A stretch of 53,813 nucleotides of DNA, taken from positions 1 through 53,813 of the forward strand of contig JAEOSU010000004.1 of NCBI GenBank assembly GCA_016840165.1, in the 5' to 3' direction. Made by a program: the position numbers and the translations under genes. The notes under the pieces were generated by a model. That model saw only the letters and a list, made by a program, of their open reading frames with translations, made no database searches and had not been told where the DNA came from. This DNA is from Promethearchaeota archaeon (lineage in GTDB: Archaea > Asgardarchaeota > Lokiarchaeia > Sigyniarchaeales > SOKP01). Positions 33,000-42,640 of the stretch are shown here, in pieces (position 1 is the stretch's first letter; each line of letters begins with the position of its first letter).

Positions 33000-35768
33000 A
33001 TGAAAATAACTAACAGTAAAACGTCAAAGATATTAATTATTTCGTTAGTTGCATTGATCATAAGCAATGTTTTCATATTTTTTTTGATTACGCCAGGTCA
33101 TGGTCAAGCTACCGATCAAAAGAACATCTTAGTTATCAGTAAAGGTAATGATACACAGTTCCTTCAAAGCCTTCAGATTGATGTTGAAAATTTTAATGTT
33201 TCCATTGTATCTGAAGGAGCTCCAAGTATTCCAATTGGATCCTGGATTGATTCTATTATTATTTTTGATTCTATACTTAGTAATACCGTGGAGACCGACA
33301 TTTCTAATTATCTTAATGGTGGGGGTTCAGTAATTATTATCATGGGTCAGCAATTATATAATAATGCGAGCTTTTTAGAAAAGTTAACCTTATTAGATAA
33401 TTCACTATATGAAACTGGTAAAAGTCTCAACACAGAATCTATGTTATTTGTTATAAATGATGCTGCTCATCCAATTAGTAAAAATATGGATTGGAATTCT
33501 GCACCAGACATTAAGGTTGCAAACATGACCATTATTCCAGACTCAAGTTTAAATGGTACAGCAAAGCAAATTATTGATGTATATCCTGTCTCAAAGAATT
33601 TAGATATTGAAAATAATCGTCAAGCTATTTTATTAGAACACCAATATGGAGCAGGAAATATTATACTTTTTACTGGATGGTTAGAGGAGGGTGCAAATTT
33701 AGATTTTAAAGTTTGGCCTTATTTTAACTATCTGCTTTATGCATTTGTATTTGAAAGTATGCAGATGTCTTTTCAAATATATCCAATCTGGCCCTATTCT
33801 CCTGTTCCACATCTCACAGAACAAATAATAATTGGAATTATTATCCTTATTCTTGCAATCTTAGCTATTGCTCTATATATAGTGACTAAAAGGAAATCAA
33901 GGACCCAAATGGATCAAGCAACTATAAATGCATTAGAACGTCAAGCAGAAGAAGAACAAAAAAGATTAGCAGAGGAAGCAAGAAAAATAGAAAAAGTTAT
34001 TGAGCAGAAAGTAGATCCCGAGGATGAGTGGGAAGCCATAGGAGTACATCGGCAATTAGGAGGCTTTTTATTTACCCTATTTCTTAGTCTATTCTTGGTT
34101 CTTCCACAATTATTAGTATCGAATTTTATTATGCCTCAAATCATTCAGCCATATCCTCAAGCAGCAGGATGGTATAACTACGCATACAACTTCTTCCAGA
34201 TCGTATGGATTTTATTTGATTTCGGTACTAGTTTTGCTTTGGCAAAGTATTTTTCTGAACATCGAGTAAAAAACCCAAAAAAAGCAATACATTACATTCA
34301 AATTTATGTTTGGTGGCAAATTTTTACGGGTATTATCCAAATTACTATAATTGGTTTTATGGGATCAATTATATTTCCTTATACTTCTCTCGCTCATATG
34401 AGTTGGATATTTGTGGTTTATTCCTTCATTCAATATCCGGGGATATTTTTGGTATTCATGTATACTTTCCAAGGTCTTCAACGATCAGATCTTCACTTAA
34501 TTTCTTATGTTGCGTGGGAAGTGGCTTGGTTACTGATCGGTCAGGTAATATTCTGCTATCTCGGACGCATGTGGGGTGCAGCCAATCCTATCATAGGAGA
34601 GGCTCTTGGTGCAGGAATTGGATATGCAATTGCACGTTGTTTTGACTTCTGGGTTACCTTCTTGATGACTTTTATTATGTTTAAGAGACTTGGATTCTCA
34701 CCGAAAACATGCTTCCGTATCGATTTTACTAGAGATGAATTTAAGCAATCTATGCGATATGGATCAAGATTAGCGATAGGAGAAGGTTTTGTTCAGATAG
34801 GATGGTTTTTGCAGGTTATTATTACCTCTACATTTGTCGCTAATTATTCTAATAATCTTGGGTGGTTTAATCTGGCATGGACTTTAGGAATGATTGTGCA
34901 GATTGTAACCCTTTATGGTCAGAGTCTATTAGGAGCATTCAGTGAATCAAGTGCCCATAACAAAAAAACTTTAACTAAATTATACGTCTATCAAGCGTTT
35001 CGATGGGGAAATTATTTTGCCTACTTTCTCATTTCGGTTCTTTTCGCTGTTGGAGCTAAATTTTTAGTGGGGGCTGCAGGAGAGGAGTATGGAACACCAG
35101 CAGTTCCTTTTCTCATACCATTATTGTTTTTTCACGTGGGCGGTATCTATTCTTGGTTGGTTGATGCTGTATTTGAGGGTACCGGGCGAACGGGTTATGC
35201 GATGTTGGTATGGATCATCGAACAGACCACAAGAGCGCTCTTAATGTTTCTCTTTGTGCTAATTTTCCGTGATATGGTATCTGTGATTATTGCATACATT
35301 CCTGCTGTTTTTACCAAAGATTTTATTGCGTGGTATATCGTACGGAAAAAGATTGTCAAGTATAAACTCCATACATTTAAATCATTCATAACACCCGCTA
35401 TATCGGCAATTATTAATTTTATTGTTCTCTATATCTTTGGAGAGATTATTTGGGGTATCCCTATGGGAGACAAAATTCTTAATACAGCGATAATCTTCCT
35501 TATTGGTATTTTTGCCTTTATATATTTCTATGCGTTTTTAGATGGATTTTTTGGAGGATATGATGATCACACAATAAAGGAATTCGAAAGAGCAGCGGAC
35601 TTAGTAACAACAAGATTTTTAAGGATTTTCCCTCGAGGCTTAAAGAAGGTAGCAAAATTTGGAGCAAGAATAAGTCCATTTCATAATAAGTTCAAAATAA
35701 CGATGTATGAAGAAGCTATGAAAGAAGCCTATGACTTAACTTTAGAAAAAAAAATTCTAAAAATTTAA
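33000..35768 (+). CDS. Large membrane protein: exported domain fused to a MOP-type flippase-like domain
   Basis: A 922-residue fusion I could not match to a named family. Residues 10-32 form a signal anchor. Residues 38-265 are a soluble, probably external alpha/beta domain, with ILVISKGNDTQF, a GGGSVIIIMGQQ turn and GAGNIILFTGWLEEGANLDF; it resembles GATase1/ThuA-like flavodoxin folds without clear catalytic residues. Then comes a helix at about 275-295, a charged helix at 305-345 (LERQAEEEQKRLAEEARKIE), and from about 350 to 880 about 12-14 hydrophobic helices, with YTFQGLQRSDLH and VDAVFEGTGRTGYAM, resembling the MATE/polysaccharide-flippase (MOP) fold. A C-terminal cytoplasmic tail follows. 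It precedes the next gene by 54 nt and probably shares its message. Confidence 0.72.
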   Translation: MKITNSKTSKILIISLVALIISNVFIFFLITPGHGQATDQKNILVISKGNDTQFLQSLQIDVENFNVSIVSEGAPSIPIGSWIDSIIIFDSILSNTVETDISNYLNGGGSVIIIMGQQLYNNASFLEKLTLLDNSLYETGKSLNTESMLFVINDAAHPISKNMDWNSAPDIKVANMTIIPDSSLNGTAKQIIDVYPVSKNLDIENNRQAILLEHQYGAGNIILFTGWLEEGANLDFKVWPYFNYLLYAFVFESMQMSFQIYPIWPYSPVPHLTEQIIIGIIILILAILAIALYIVTKRKSRTQMDQATINALERQAEEEQKRLAEEARKIEKVIEQKVDPEDEWEAIGVHRQLGGFLFTLFLSLFLVLPQLLVSNFIMPQIIQPYPQAAGWYNYAYNFFQIVWILFDFGTSFALAKYFSEHRVKNPKKAIHYIQIYVWWQIFTGIIQITIIGFMGSIIFPYTSLAHMSWIFVVYSFIQYPGIFLVFMYTFQGLQRSDLHLISYVAWEVAWLLIGQVIFCYLGRMWGAANPIIGEALGAGIGYAIARCFDFWVTFLMTFIMFKRLGFSPKTCFRIDFTRDEFKQSMRYGSRLAIGEGFVQIGWFLQVIITSTFVANYSNNLGWFNLAWTLGMIVQIVTLYGQSLLGAFSESSAHNKKTLTKLYVYQAFRWGNYFAYFLISVLFAVGAKFLVGAAGEEYGTPAVPFLIPLLFFHVGGIYSWLVDAVFEGTGRTGYAMLVWIIEQTTRALLMFLFVLIFRDMVSVIIAYIPAVFTKDFIAWYIVRKKIVKYKLHTFKSFITPAISAIINFIVLYIFGEIIWGIPMGDKILNTAIIFLIGIFAFIYFYAFLDGFFGGYDDHTIKEFERAADLVTTRFLRIFPRGLKKVAKFGARISPFHNKFKITMYEEAMKEAYDLTLEKKILKI

Positions 35769-35784
35769 TTTTTTTTAATTTTTT
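35769..35784 (+). terminator. T-rich tracts downstream of the flippase-like gene
   Basis: Eight Ts begin at 35769, directly after the stop codon, and six more at 35779-35784. This would suit an archaeal T-tract terminator, but it lies in the short gap to the next co-directional gene, so it may only partly stop transcription. Confidence 0.3.
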
Positions 35785-35822
35785 ATTATTAAAAATCATT
35801 TTTTACTCGCTCTTATAAGAAT

Positions 35823-36872
35823 ATGACCACTAGTAGATATCAGCTAGAAGGTTTTTATGAGAATTTATTCAATTGGGTCAACAGTTTTAAAATTAAAACT
35901 ACCCCCGGATATTATAGTTTAATTAAGGGAAAAAACAAACCTTCCTTATATGGAATCTGTGATATGGTATATAATTTATTCATACCAGCTAGGATTATAA
36001 ATTACTTTGATACTCATAAAACCGAAAGTAAAGAAAGTTGGATTAAAAACATACAATCCTATCAAGATCCAAAGACCGGTTGGTTTAAGGATCGGTATTT
36101 TAATTACAAGTTTCGTTCTCCTTTAACAGGACAATGGGAACATGCCACTGCATTTGCTATCTCTGCTCTCAAGCTTTTAAATGCCAAACCTAAATATGGA
36201 TTAAAGATTGCCAAAAAATTAGAGACAAGGAAAAAAGTGGAGAAATGGTTAAAAAGAGCCCCATTATGGGGATTTTTTTTCTGGCCTGGATCTCATCGTG
36301 GTGGAGGTATTGGAGCTATTTTCGCGACATTAGGGGAGGATTATTATCCCTATAAAAATTTTTTTGATTGGTATTTTGACTGGCTCGACAGTAAAGCAGA
36401 TCCTGAAGTAGGTTTTTGGCGTATAGGTTGGAATCATAAATTTAAAAAACGTTTGACTAAACATGAATTAGGTGGAGCTGTCCATTATTATTGGATCTAT
36501 GTATTTATGGACAGACCAATCCCTTTTCCTGAGAAAGTAATTGACTCAACCCTTAAATTACAGAATCAACTTGGATTATGGGATGATGATGTATCATATT
36601 GTATCGATCTTGATGCTATTTTTTGTCTATTGCGATGTGGGGATCAAGTGAAGGGATATAGAAAAGAAGATATAAGAAAAGCATTAATTAAATATTTAGA
36701 TTATACTATTCCTTGTCTTAATGATAGAGAGTTCTTATTTAATCGGTATGTGAGCACGCATAAACTTACTGGTTGTTTAGAAGCAATCGCTGAAATATAC
36801 AATAATATGCCCGAATTATTTGATCCATCAATAAAATTTATACAAACCTTAGATATTACCCCATGGATTTAA
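35823..36872 (+). CDS. Predicted alpha/alpha-barrel protein (glycoside-processing or cyclase-like fold)
   Basis: A 349-residue soluble protein, function unknown. It is rich in Trp, Tyr and Phe and shows repeated helical units with turns such as QDPKTGWFKD, KADPEVGFWRI and QLGLWDDD, each a short acidic loop ending in GxW/F. This is the texture of (alpha/alpha)6 toroids, as in glycoside hydrolases and lyases and in terpene cyclases. HRGGGIGAI and TKHELGGAVHYYWIY are further conserved-looking blocks. No catalytic set can be named. The neighbour is the flippase-like protein, which suggests a role with a surface polymer. Confidence 0.6.
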   Translation: MTTSRYQLEGFYENLFNWVNSFKIKTTPGYYSLIKGKNKPSLYGICDMVYNLFIPARIINYFDTHKTESKESWIKNIQSYQDPKTGWFKDRYFNYKFRSPLTGQWEHATAFAISALKLLNAKPKYGLKIAKKLETRKKVEKWLKRAPLWGFFFWPGSHRGGGIGAIFATLGEDYYPYKNFFDWYFDWLDSKADPEVGFWRIGWNHKFKKRLTKHELGGAVHYYWIYVFMDRPIPFPEKVIDSTLKLQNQLGLWDDDVSYCIDLDAIFCLLRCGDQVKGYRKEDIRKALIKYLDYTIPCLNDREFLFNRYVSTHKLTGCLEAIAEIYNNMPELFDPSIKFIQTLDITPWI

Positions 36873-36992
36873 AAAAGGATCAATTTTATTAATTTTCTAA
36901 TAATTAGAATAAATTTCTTTTAAAAACTAATAGTCTTATTAGATTTAATTTAAATTGTCGATATACTACTATCAACAATCAAACTAAATATC

Positions 36993-39932
36993 ATGGAAGA
37001 ACTGAACATTAAAGATTTGACACCAATGATGAAACATTGGTTTACTATAAAGGAAAGATATAAAGAAAAATATCCTAATCATGTAATTGCGTATCGAATG
37101 GGAGATTTTTATGAGTTTTTCTATGATGATGCTGAAAGAGTCTCGAATTTATTAGGTATTACGCTTACTAAACGAAAAATTGGAGGAGATGCATATCCCC
37201 TAGCAGGGATACCCCATCATGCGGGAAATTATCTAAAGAATTTAGTACATTTAGGGCAAACAGTAGTAGTGGTTGACCAATTAGAAGATCCATCAACTGT
37301 AAAGGGAAGGATTGTTAAACGTGGTGTAGTCCGAATTTTATCTCCTGGAACAATTATTGAAAGCGATATGTTGAAATCAAATGCTAATAATTATCTCTGT
37401 TCCATTGTTAAGGAAAAGAAAGGATATGGAATTGCTTTCGCTGATTTGTCGACAGGAGAGTTTGTTACAACTGAATTTTTAAAAAGGAACCAAGATGCTT
37501 TGGATAAAGTCCTCACAATTTTTTCGCAGTATGATCCCGTTGAGGTTATTGTTCCTTTAGAGCTAAAAAGCGATGATCGTTTCTTTTTACTTCTTACTGA
37601 TTTAAATGATGCCTTAATTAAGCCTTATGAAGATTATGTATTTGCTTATGATGAGGCCCATGAATTAATTAAACGTCATTTTAATCTTTCGAGTATCAAT
37701 AGCTTAGGCTTAGAAGGGAAGAATTACGCTATTCAAGCATCCGGAGGATTATTGGCTTTTTTAAAAGAAACTCAGAGAGATCTACTTCCCAATATCTTTA
37801 AAATTCGCTTAATAACGGATGATCGAGTTCTACATTTAGATTATATTACTCAGAGAAATTTAGAACTTACCACTTCTCTATGGGAACGAGGAAAAGATAG
37901 CACTCTTTTTTCAATTTTTAATCACACTCATACCCCTATGGGAACTCGCTTACTGAAGAAAATTATCCTTCAACCGCTTCTAGATATTAAAGAAATAAAT
38001 CAAAGATTAAATATTGTTCAAAAATTTAAGGATGATATCTTTTTAAGAACAGAATTAAGAGATCAACTAAAATTGATGGGAGATCTCGAAAGGTATGTAA
38101 ATAGAATAAATTATTCCGGAAATTCAAATGCACGTGATTTAATCAGTATTAAAAATTGTCTTGAAATCATCCCAAAGATAAAAGAACTACTAAAGAAATC
38201 AGTAATTCCCGAAATTGATATCTTCTTACAAGAGATTAATGAATTTACAGAAATAAAATCTTTAATAGAAAGTTCAATTAAGGAAGATGCACCATCCACT
38301 GTAAAAGAAGGTAACATAATTAGCGATGGGTTCAATAAAAGAGTAGATGAATTAAGAGATCTTTTGCATAATGGAAAGAAGTATATTCTTGACTATGAAA
38401 AACAAGAAAGAAATAAGCTAAATCTCACTTCAGGATTTAAGATTGGACATAATAATATTTTGGGTTATTATATCCAAATTACTTTAAATACTTTAAAAAC
38501 TATACCAAAAATACCGGAGGATTATAATGAGCGACAAACTCTCAAAAATGCTAAACGTTTTACTACTGCTAAGTTAAAAACTTTGGAAGAAGATATAGTG
38601 GAAGCAGAGGAGCAGATAAATGATCTAGAATATGAAATATATTGTACAATCCGGGAAAGAGTTGTAAAAGAGACGAAAAAGATTTTAGAAACAACGAGAA
38701 TTATTGCATATATCGATGTATTGGCTTGCTTTGCTCAAGTCAGTGAGGAATATAATTATTGTCGCCCTCTTATTAATAATTCTCACCAGATAATAATTAA
38801 GGAGGGACGCCATCCTGTTGTCGAGCAAATGAATATTGCTGAAAAGTTTATTCCTAATGATTGTTATTTAAATACCGAAAATGAACAGATTCTAATTATT
38901 ACAGGACCAAATATGTCCGGTAAGAGTACTTACTTGCGACAAGTAGCACTAATTTGCATTATCGCCCAGATGGGATGTTTTGTTCCAGCAAAATCAGCAA
39001 AAATTGGGGTTATTGATCAAATATTTACGCGTATTGGAGCCTCAGATGATTTAGCGAGAAAATTAAGTACTTTCATGATTGAGATGACAGAAACCGCAAA
39101 AATTTTGAATTATGCAACTCCATCAAGTGTAGTTATAATTGATGAGTTGGGAAGAGGGACCAGTACAAGTGACGGTCAAAGTATAGCAATGGCTACCATC
39201 GAAAAACTTCATGAGCTAAAAACAAAAACTCTTTTTAGTACCCATTATCACCAATTAACTGAAATAGAATTGCCCCGAGTGAAGAATTATCATTTGGATA
39301 TCCTTGAAAACGAAGATGGCAGTATAAACTTTGTAAGAACCTTAAAAGAGGGGAGTACAGACAAATCTTATGGTATTCATGTTGCTAAGTTGGCTGGAAT
39401 CCCAGATGATGTTATTATTCGAGCATTTGAGATTCTCGAGCAAATTGAGCAAAAAGATCCCTTTAAAGCGGCTGTAAAATTAAATGGGAATAACGAATCA
39501 AATGGTAAGTATTATGATAAATTCATTAGAGAAAAAAGACATGAATTAAAGAAAATAAATACGGAATTATCCTCCAAGAAACATGAATTGCTTGATTGTG
39601 AAGATAAATTATTGACAAAAGAAAAAGAATTAGGAAAAAAAGAATTTGAACTTGAAAAATTAAAAACCCAAATGAATCAATCTACTGGTTCAAAGCGACA
39701 GGAACAATCAGAAGATGAAAAATTTAGAAAAAAAAAGAAATCTTATGTTCAGACTACCTTCTTTAAACCTAAAGTATTGGAGAAAGTTGTAGTTAATGAG
39801 GATTTAGAGGAAATTCTCGATATAATTAAAAATTTGGATATCAATTCCTTAACTCCAATAGAGGCGATGAAAGTCATAATTGATATCAAACAAAAAGGAG
39901 AGAAACTTGATTCTTTGAATTTAGAAGAATAG
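36993..39932 (+). CDS. mutS: DNA mismatch repair protein MutS, bacterial type
   Basis: Mismatch sensor ATPase, 979 residues. The mismatch-binding motif F-x-E is in YRMGDFYEFF near the N terminus. The ATPase has Walker A GPNMSGKST (638-646), Walker B DELGRGTSTSDG and the signature FSTHYHQL. The tail has the beta-clamp/helical end motif LDINSLTPIEAMKVI seen in bacterial MutS1. About 100 residues of lysine- and glutamate-rich coiled coil (roughly 835-925) are inserted ahead of that end, longer than usual. It is directly followed by mutL with adjoining stop and start. Most archaea lack this pair. Confidence 0.95.
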   Translation: MEELNIKDLTPMMKHWFTIKERYKEKYPNHVIAYRMGDFYEFFYDDAERVSNLLGITLTKRKIGGDAYPLAGIPHHAGNYLKNLVHLGQTVVVVDQLEDPSTVKGRIVKRGVVRILSPGTIIESDMLKSNANNYLCSIVKEKKGYGIAFADLSTGEFVTTEFLKRNQDALDKVLTIFSQYDPVEVIVPLELKSDDRFFLLLTDLNDALIKPYEDYVFAYDEAHELIKRHFNLSSINSLGLEGKNYAIQASGGLLAFLKETQRDLLPNIFKIRLITDDRVLHLDYITQRNLELTTSLWERGKDSTLFSIFNHTHTPMGTRLLKKIILQPLLDIKEINQRLNIVQKFKDDIFLRTELRDQLKLMGDLERYVNRINYSGNSNARDLISIKNCLEIIPKIKELLKKSVIPEIDIFLQEINEFTEIKSLIESSIKEDAPSTVKEGNIISDGFNKRVDELRDLLHNGKKYILDYEKQERNKLNLTSGFKIGHNNILGYYIQITLNTLKTIPKIPEDYNERQTLKNAKRFTTAKLKTLEEDIVEAEEQINDLEYEIYCTIRERVVKETKKILETTRIIAYIDVLACFAQVSEEYNYCRPLINNSHQIIIKEGRHPVVEQMNIAEKFIPNDCYLNTENEQILIITGPNMSGKSTYLRQVALICIIAQMGCFVPAKSAKIGVIDQIFTRIGASDDLARKLSTFMIEMTETAKILNYATPSSVVIIDELGRGTSTSDGQSIAMATIEKLHELKTKTLFSTHYHQLTEIELPRVKNYHLDILENEDGSINFVRTLKEGSTDKSYGIHVAKLAGIPDDVIIRAFEILEQIEQKDPFKAAVKLNGNNESNGKYYDKFIREKRHELKKINTELSSKKHELLDCEDKLLTKEKELGKKEFELEKLKTQMNQSTGSKRQEQSEDEKFRKKKKSYVQTTFFKPKVLEKVVVNEDLEEILDIIKNLDINSLTPIEAMKVIIDIKQKGEKLDSLNLEE

Positions 39933-41822
39933 GTGGAAATATTGGATAGGCCAGCCATAAAAAAGATTATTGACTATGAAAAGATTGCAGCAGGCGAAGT
40001 AATAGAAAGGCCGGCGAATGTTGTTAAAGAATTGATCGAAAATAGTATTGATGCTGGAGCGAAAGAAATTCGAATAATTATAAGGAAAGCTGGGAAAGAG
40101 TTTATCCAAATTATTGATGACGGAATAGGAATACTATCCGGAGAACTTGACATAGCTTTTGAGAGACACACTAGTAGTAAGATTAGGATTTTTGATGATT
40201 TAACAAAACTTAATTCCATCGGTTTTAGAGGAGAAGCATTGGCTAGCATTGCAGCTGTGAGTAAAGTAATTATTATATCTCGAACAGAGTCCAATCAAAG
40301 AGGAAAAGAGTTAATAATTGAAGGAGGAAAAATTTTATCTTCGAAAGAGGTGGCTTGTTCTATTGGAACAAATATTCAGGTTAAACATTTGTTTTATAAT
40401 ATTCCAGCAAGAAGAAAATTTCTAAAAAAGGATATGACTGAATTAGGCCACATTAGCGATATTATTCAAAGATATGCACTATGTTATCCAATGATACATT
40501 TCATTTATATGAATGAAAATTTGACTATTCTGAACTGTCCTGCTTCAAACGACTTAAGAACCACAGTTTTTCATATTTATGGAAAAAAAATTGCAAAATA
40601 TGTAGAACCCATCAATTATAAGGATAAAAATATCACTATAAAAGGATTGCTGGGACACAGTGAGATTTCTAGAAATAATCGGAGTCAATCAAGTATCTTT
40701 CTCAATAAAAGATATGTGATTAGTGATCTCATATATAGGGCAATCCAAGACGCCTATGCGGGCGTGATGATGATAGGACGATATCCATTTTTTATTTTGA
40801 ATTTCGAATTTAACCCTGCATTTATTGATTTCAATGTACATCCTAAGAAATTACATATTAGGTTTGAGGATGAGGAATATGTCTATAATAAAATATATGA
40901 GGTAATTCATAGATTTGTTAAAGAACTATTTATGGAAAAAGAAGATAAATATATCATATCTGATTTGGATCAATTTGTGCCCCAACCAGAAGCTATATCT
41001 AGTGCGCCAGATAACGTTGATACCGAAATTAATAGAATGCAATCTTCAGAACCTGAAACTGATGCTTCAAATACACAAAATCAAGCGGAAATCATAGACC
41101 GTATTAAAGCTCCTGTGCAGTTGAGTTTGAATGATGAAGTTACCAGCACTTTGATTAATGGGAAAGAAGTATCTGACACATATTTGCGAGAAAAGTTTAT
41201 TATTAAGAAAAATTTTCCTAAGCTTCGGTTAATTTCTTATACAGGACAATTGAGTAACCATACATATATTGTTTTAGAAGGGATTAATGAAGAAGGAGAG
41301 AGTGGTTTGTATATTTTAGATCAACACGCTGCCTCTGAAAGAGTTATGAAAGAATATTTTTATACTTTGTATGCTAAAGCACGACAGAATCGACAAACTT
41401 TAATAGTTCCATTAAAAATTGATGTGTCTGCTAGTGAAAAATTTTTCTTATTGTCTAATTTATTGGAATTTAAAAAATTAGGGTTTAACTTTGAACATTT
41501 TGGGGGAAATACATTTGTATTGAGGGAAATTCCAACTATTATTGAAAAACTACCGAATACAAAAATCATAAAAGAAGTCATAGGTGATATTACTGAAATC
41601 GGAAAAGATAAAAGGTTTGCTGAATCACGTGAAGAAATCATTAATTATTTGGCATGTCATAAAAGTATTCGTGGTGGTGATAATCTTAGTTTAAAAGATA
41701 TAAGAAAACTCTTGATTGATTTATCTTATTGCGAGAATCCTTATCATTGTGCCCATGGAAGACCTACTTTGAAATTTATATCCTTTAAGGAGTTGGATAA
41801 GTTGTTCAAACGAATAGTATAA
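39933..41822 (+). CDS. mutL: DNA mismatch repair protein MutL, endonuclease type
   Basis: Partner of MutS, 629 residues. The N-terminal GHKL ATPase has IAAGEVIERPANVVKELIENS, DDGIGI and the GFRGEALASIAAVSK loop. The C-terminal domain contains DQHAASERVMKE (463-474), matching the DQHA(x)2E(x)4E nicking motif, plus ACHKSIRGG and CAHGRPT, which complete the metal site. It therefore belongs to the nicking MutL group used by organisms without MutH. GTG 39933 joins the mutS stop; TTG 39942 has AGGTGG 5 nt ahead and may be the true start. Confidence 0.95.
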   Translation: MEILDRPAIKKIIDYEKIAAGEVIERPANVVKELIENSIDAGAKEIRIIIRKAGKEFIQIIDDGIGILSGELDIAFERHTSSKIRIFDDLTKLNSIGFRGEALASIAAVSKVIIISRTESNQRGKELIIEGGKILSSKEVACSIGTNIQVKHLFYNIPARRKFLKKDMTELGHISDIIQRYALCYPMIHFIYMNENLTILNCPASNDLRTTVFHIYGKKIAKYVEPINYKDKNITIKGLLGHSEISRNNRSQSSIFLNKRYVISDLIYRAIQDAYAGVMMIGRYPFFILNFEFNPAFIDFNVHPKKLHIRFEDEEYVYNKIYEVIHRFVKELFMEKEDKYIISDLDQFVPQPEAISSAPDNVDTEINRMQSSEPETDASNTQNQAEIIDRIKAPVQLSLNDEVTSTLINGKEVSDTYLREKFIIKKNFPKLRLISYTGQLSNHTYIVLEGINEEGESGLYILDQHAASERVMKEYFYTLYAKARQNRQTLIVPLKIDVSASEKFFLLSNLLEFKKLGFNFEHFGGNTFVLREIPTIIEKLPNTKIIKEVIGDITEIGKDKRFAESREEIINYLACHKSIRGGDNLSLKDIRKLLIDLSYCENPYHCAHGRPTLKFISFKELDKLFKRIV

Positions 41823-41887
41823 ATTTTAATAGGAGATAAGAAGTAAAGTAAATAAAATGATTAAATCAGTTAACAATAACTTAAAAT

Positions 41888-42166
41888 TCAAGCTTTTGAG
41901 AATGCTATACCTTCAATACCTTGTATTCCATCGGCTTTACTGAAGCACTCTTCTACTTTATCCGTTCCACCCCATTCTTCGGGATATCTAACACGAACCC
42001 TTGCTTTTTTTAATCCGAATGCAACTGGAATAACATCATAGCGTTCGATTACTGCATCATTAGGCAGAGTATCTTTTAATTTTTTGATTAGTTCTTCAAA
42101 ATCAGTATCAATCTCTTCCGGTACAACATCAATTAACGCAATAAATTCTTTTCCCATATTCTTCAC
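41888..42166 (-). CDS. Elongation factor 1-beta (aEF1B)
   Basis: Guanine-nucleotide exchange factor for aEF1A, 92 residues. FIALIDVVPEEIDTDFEELIKKLKD, VIPVAFGLKKARVRVRYPEEWGGTDKVEE and the QGIEGIAFSKA tail are typical. It restores aEF1A-GTP during elongation. The start at M1 or M4 is uncertain. It lies 24 nt after the Zn-ribbon gene, an arrangement conserved across archaea. Confidence 0.94.
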   Translation of the reverse strand: MKNMGKEFIALIDVVPEEIDTDFEELIKKLKDTLPNDAVIERYDVIPVAFGLKKARVRVRYPEEWGGTDKVEECFSKADGIQGIEGIAFSKA

Positions 42167-42190
42167 TATTTTTCCGTTTAACAGATTAAT

Positions 42191-42367
42191 TTATGGGCCT
42201 TCAAACTCGCACTTTAAGCATTTATACGTATTACCCATTGTCCTGCAACGTTCACATCTCCAAATTGTCACGTCCCCACATTGAGGACAAGGAAAATGGA
42301 CAGCACCTTCATATGGAGCGATTGGACGACCACAAGAAAAACACAAATTCTTCTTAAAACTTGACAT
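42191..42367 (-). CDS. Small Zn-ribbon protein (COG2888-type), translation-associated
   Basis: A 58-residue protein with eight cysteines in four CxxC pairs: CFSC, CPQC, CERC and CLKC. The run KKNLCFSCGRPIAPYEGAVHFPCPQCG continues into IWRCERCRTMGNTYKCLKCEFEGP. This is the COG2888 family of predicted RNA-binding zinc ribbons, found beside aEF1-beta in many archaea; the gene order here supports the identity and its link to translation. It is under 60 codons, so length-filtered gene calls would miss it. Confidence 0.93.
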   Translation of the reverse strand: MSSFKKNLCFSCGRPIAPYEGAVHFPCPQCGDVTIWRCERCRTMGNTYKCLKCEFEGP

Positions 42368-42640
42368 TGTTATTTGTAATCTAATTGATTAGCTGTATTG
42401 AAAATTAGAATATAAAATAACTTTAATTCTTTTCGTTTTTATTTCTTCACTCAAACATCATAGAAAAGTTAATTAAAGTTTAAATTGATAAACAACATTA
42501 TTAAAATATAAATTATCTTTAATAATTTAAGGAATCACCATTATAAATGAAAATAAAGGTGTACACTAATTCCAGAAAATAAAGTAAGGAAATATTTTAG
42601 TTTAATAGAGGCATGGGCATGGTGTGATATATGCCAGGAT

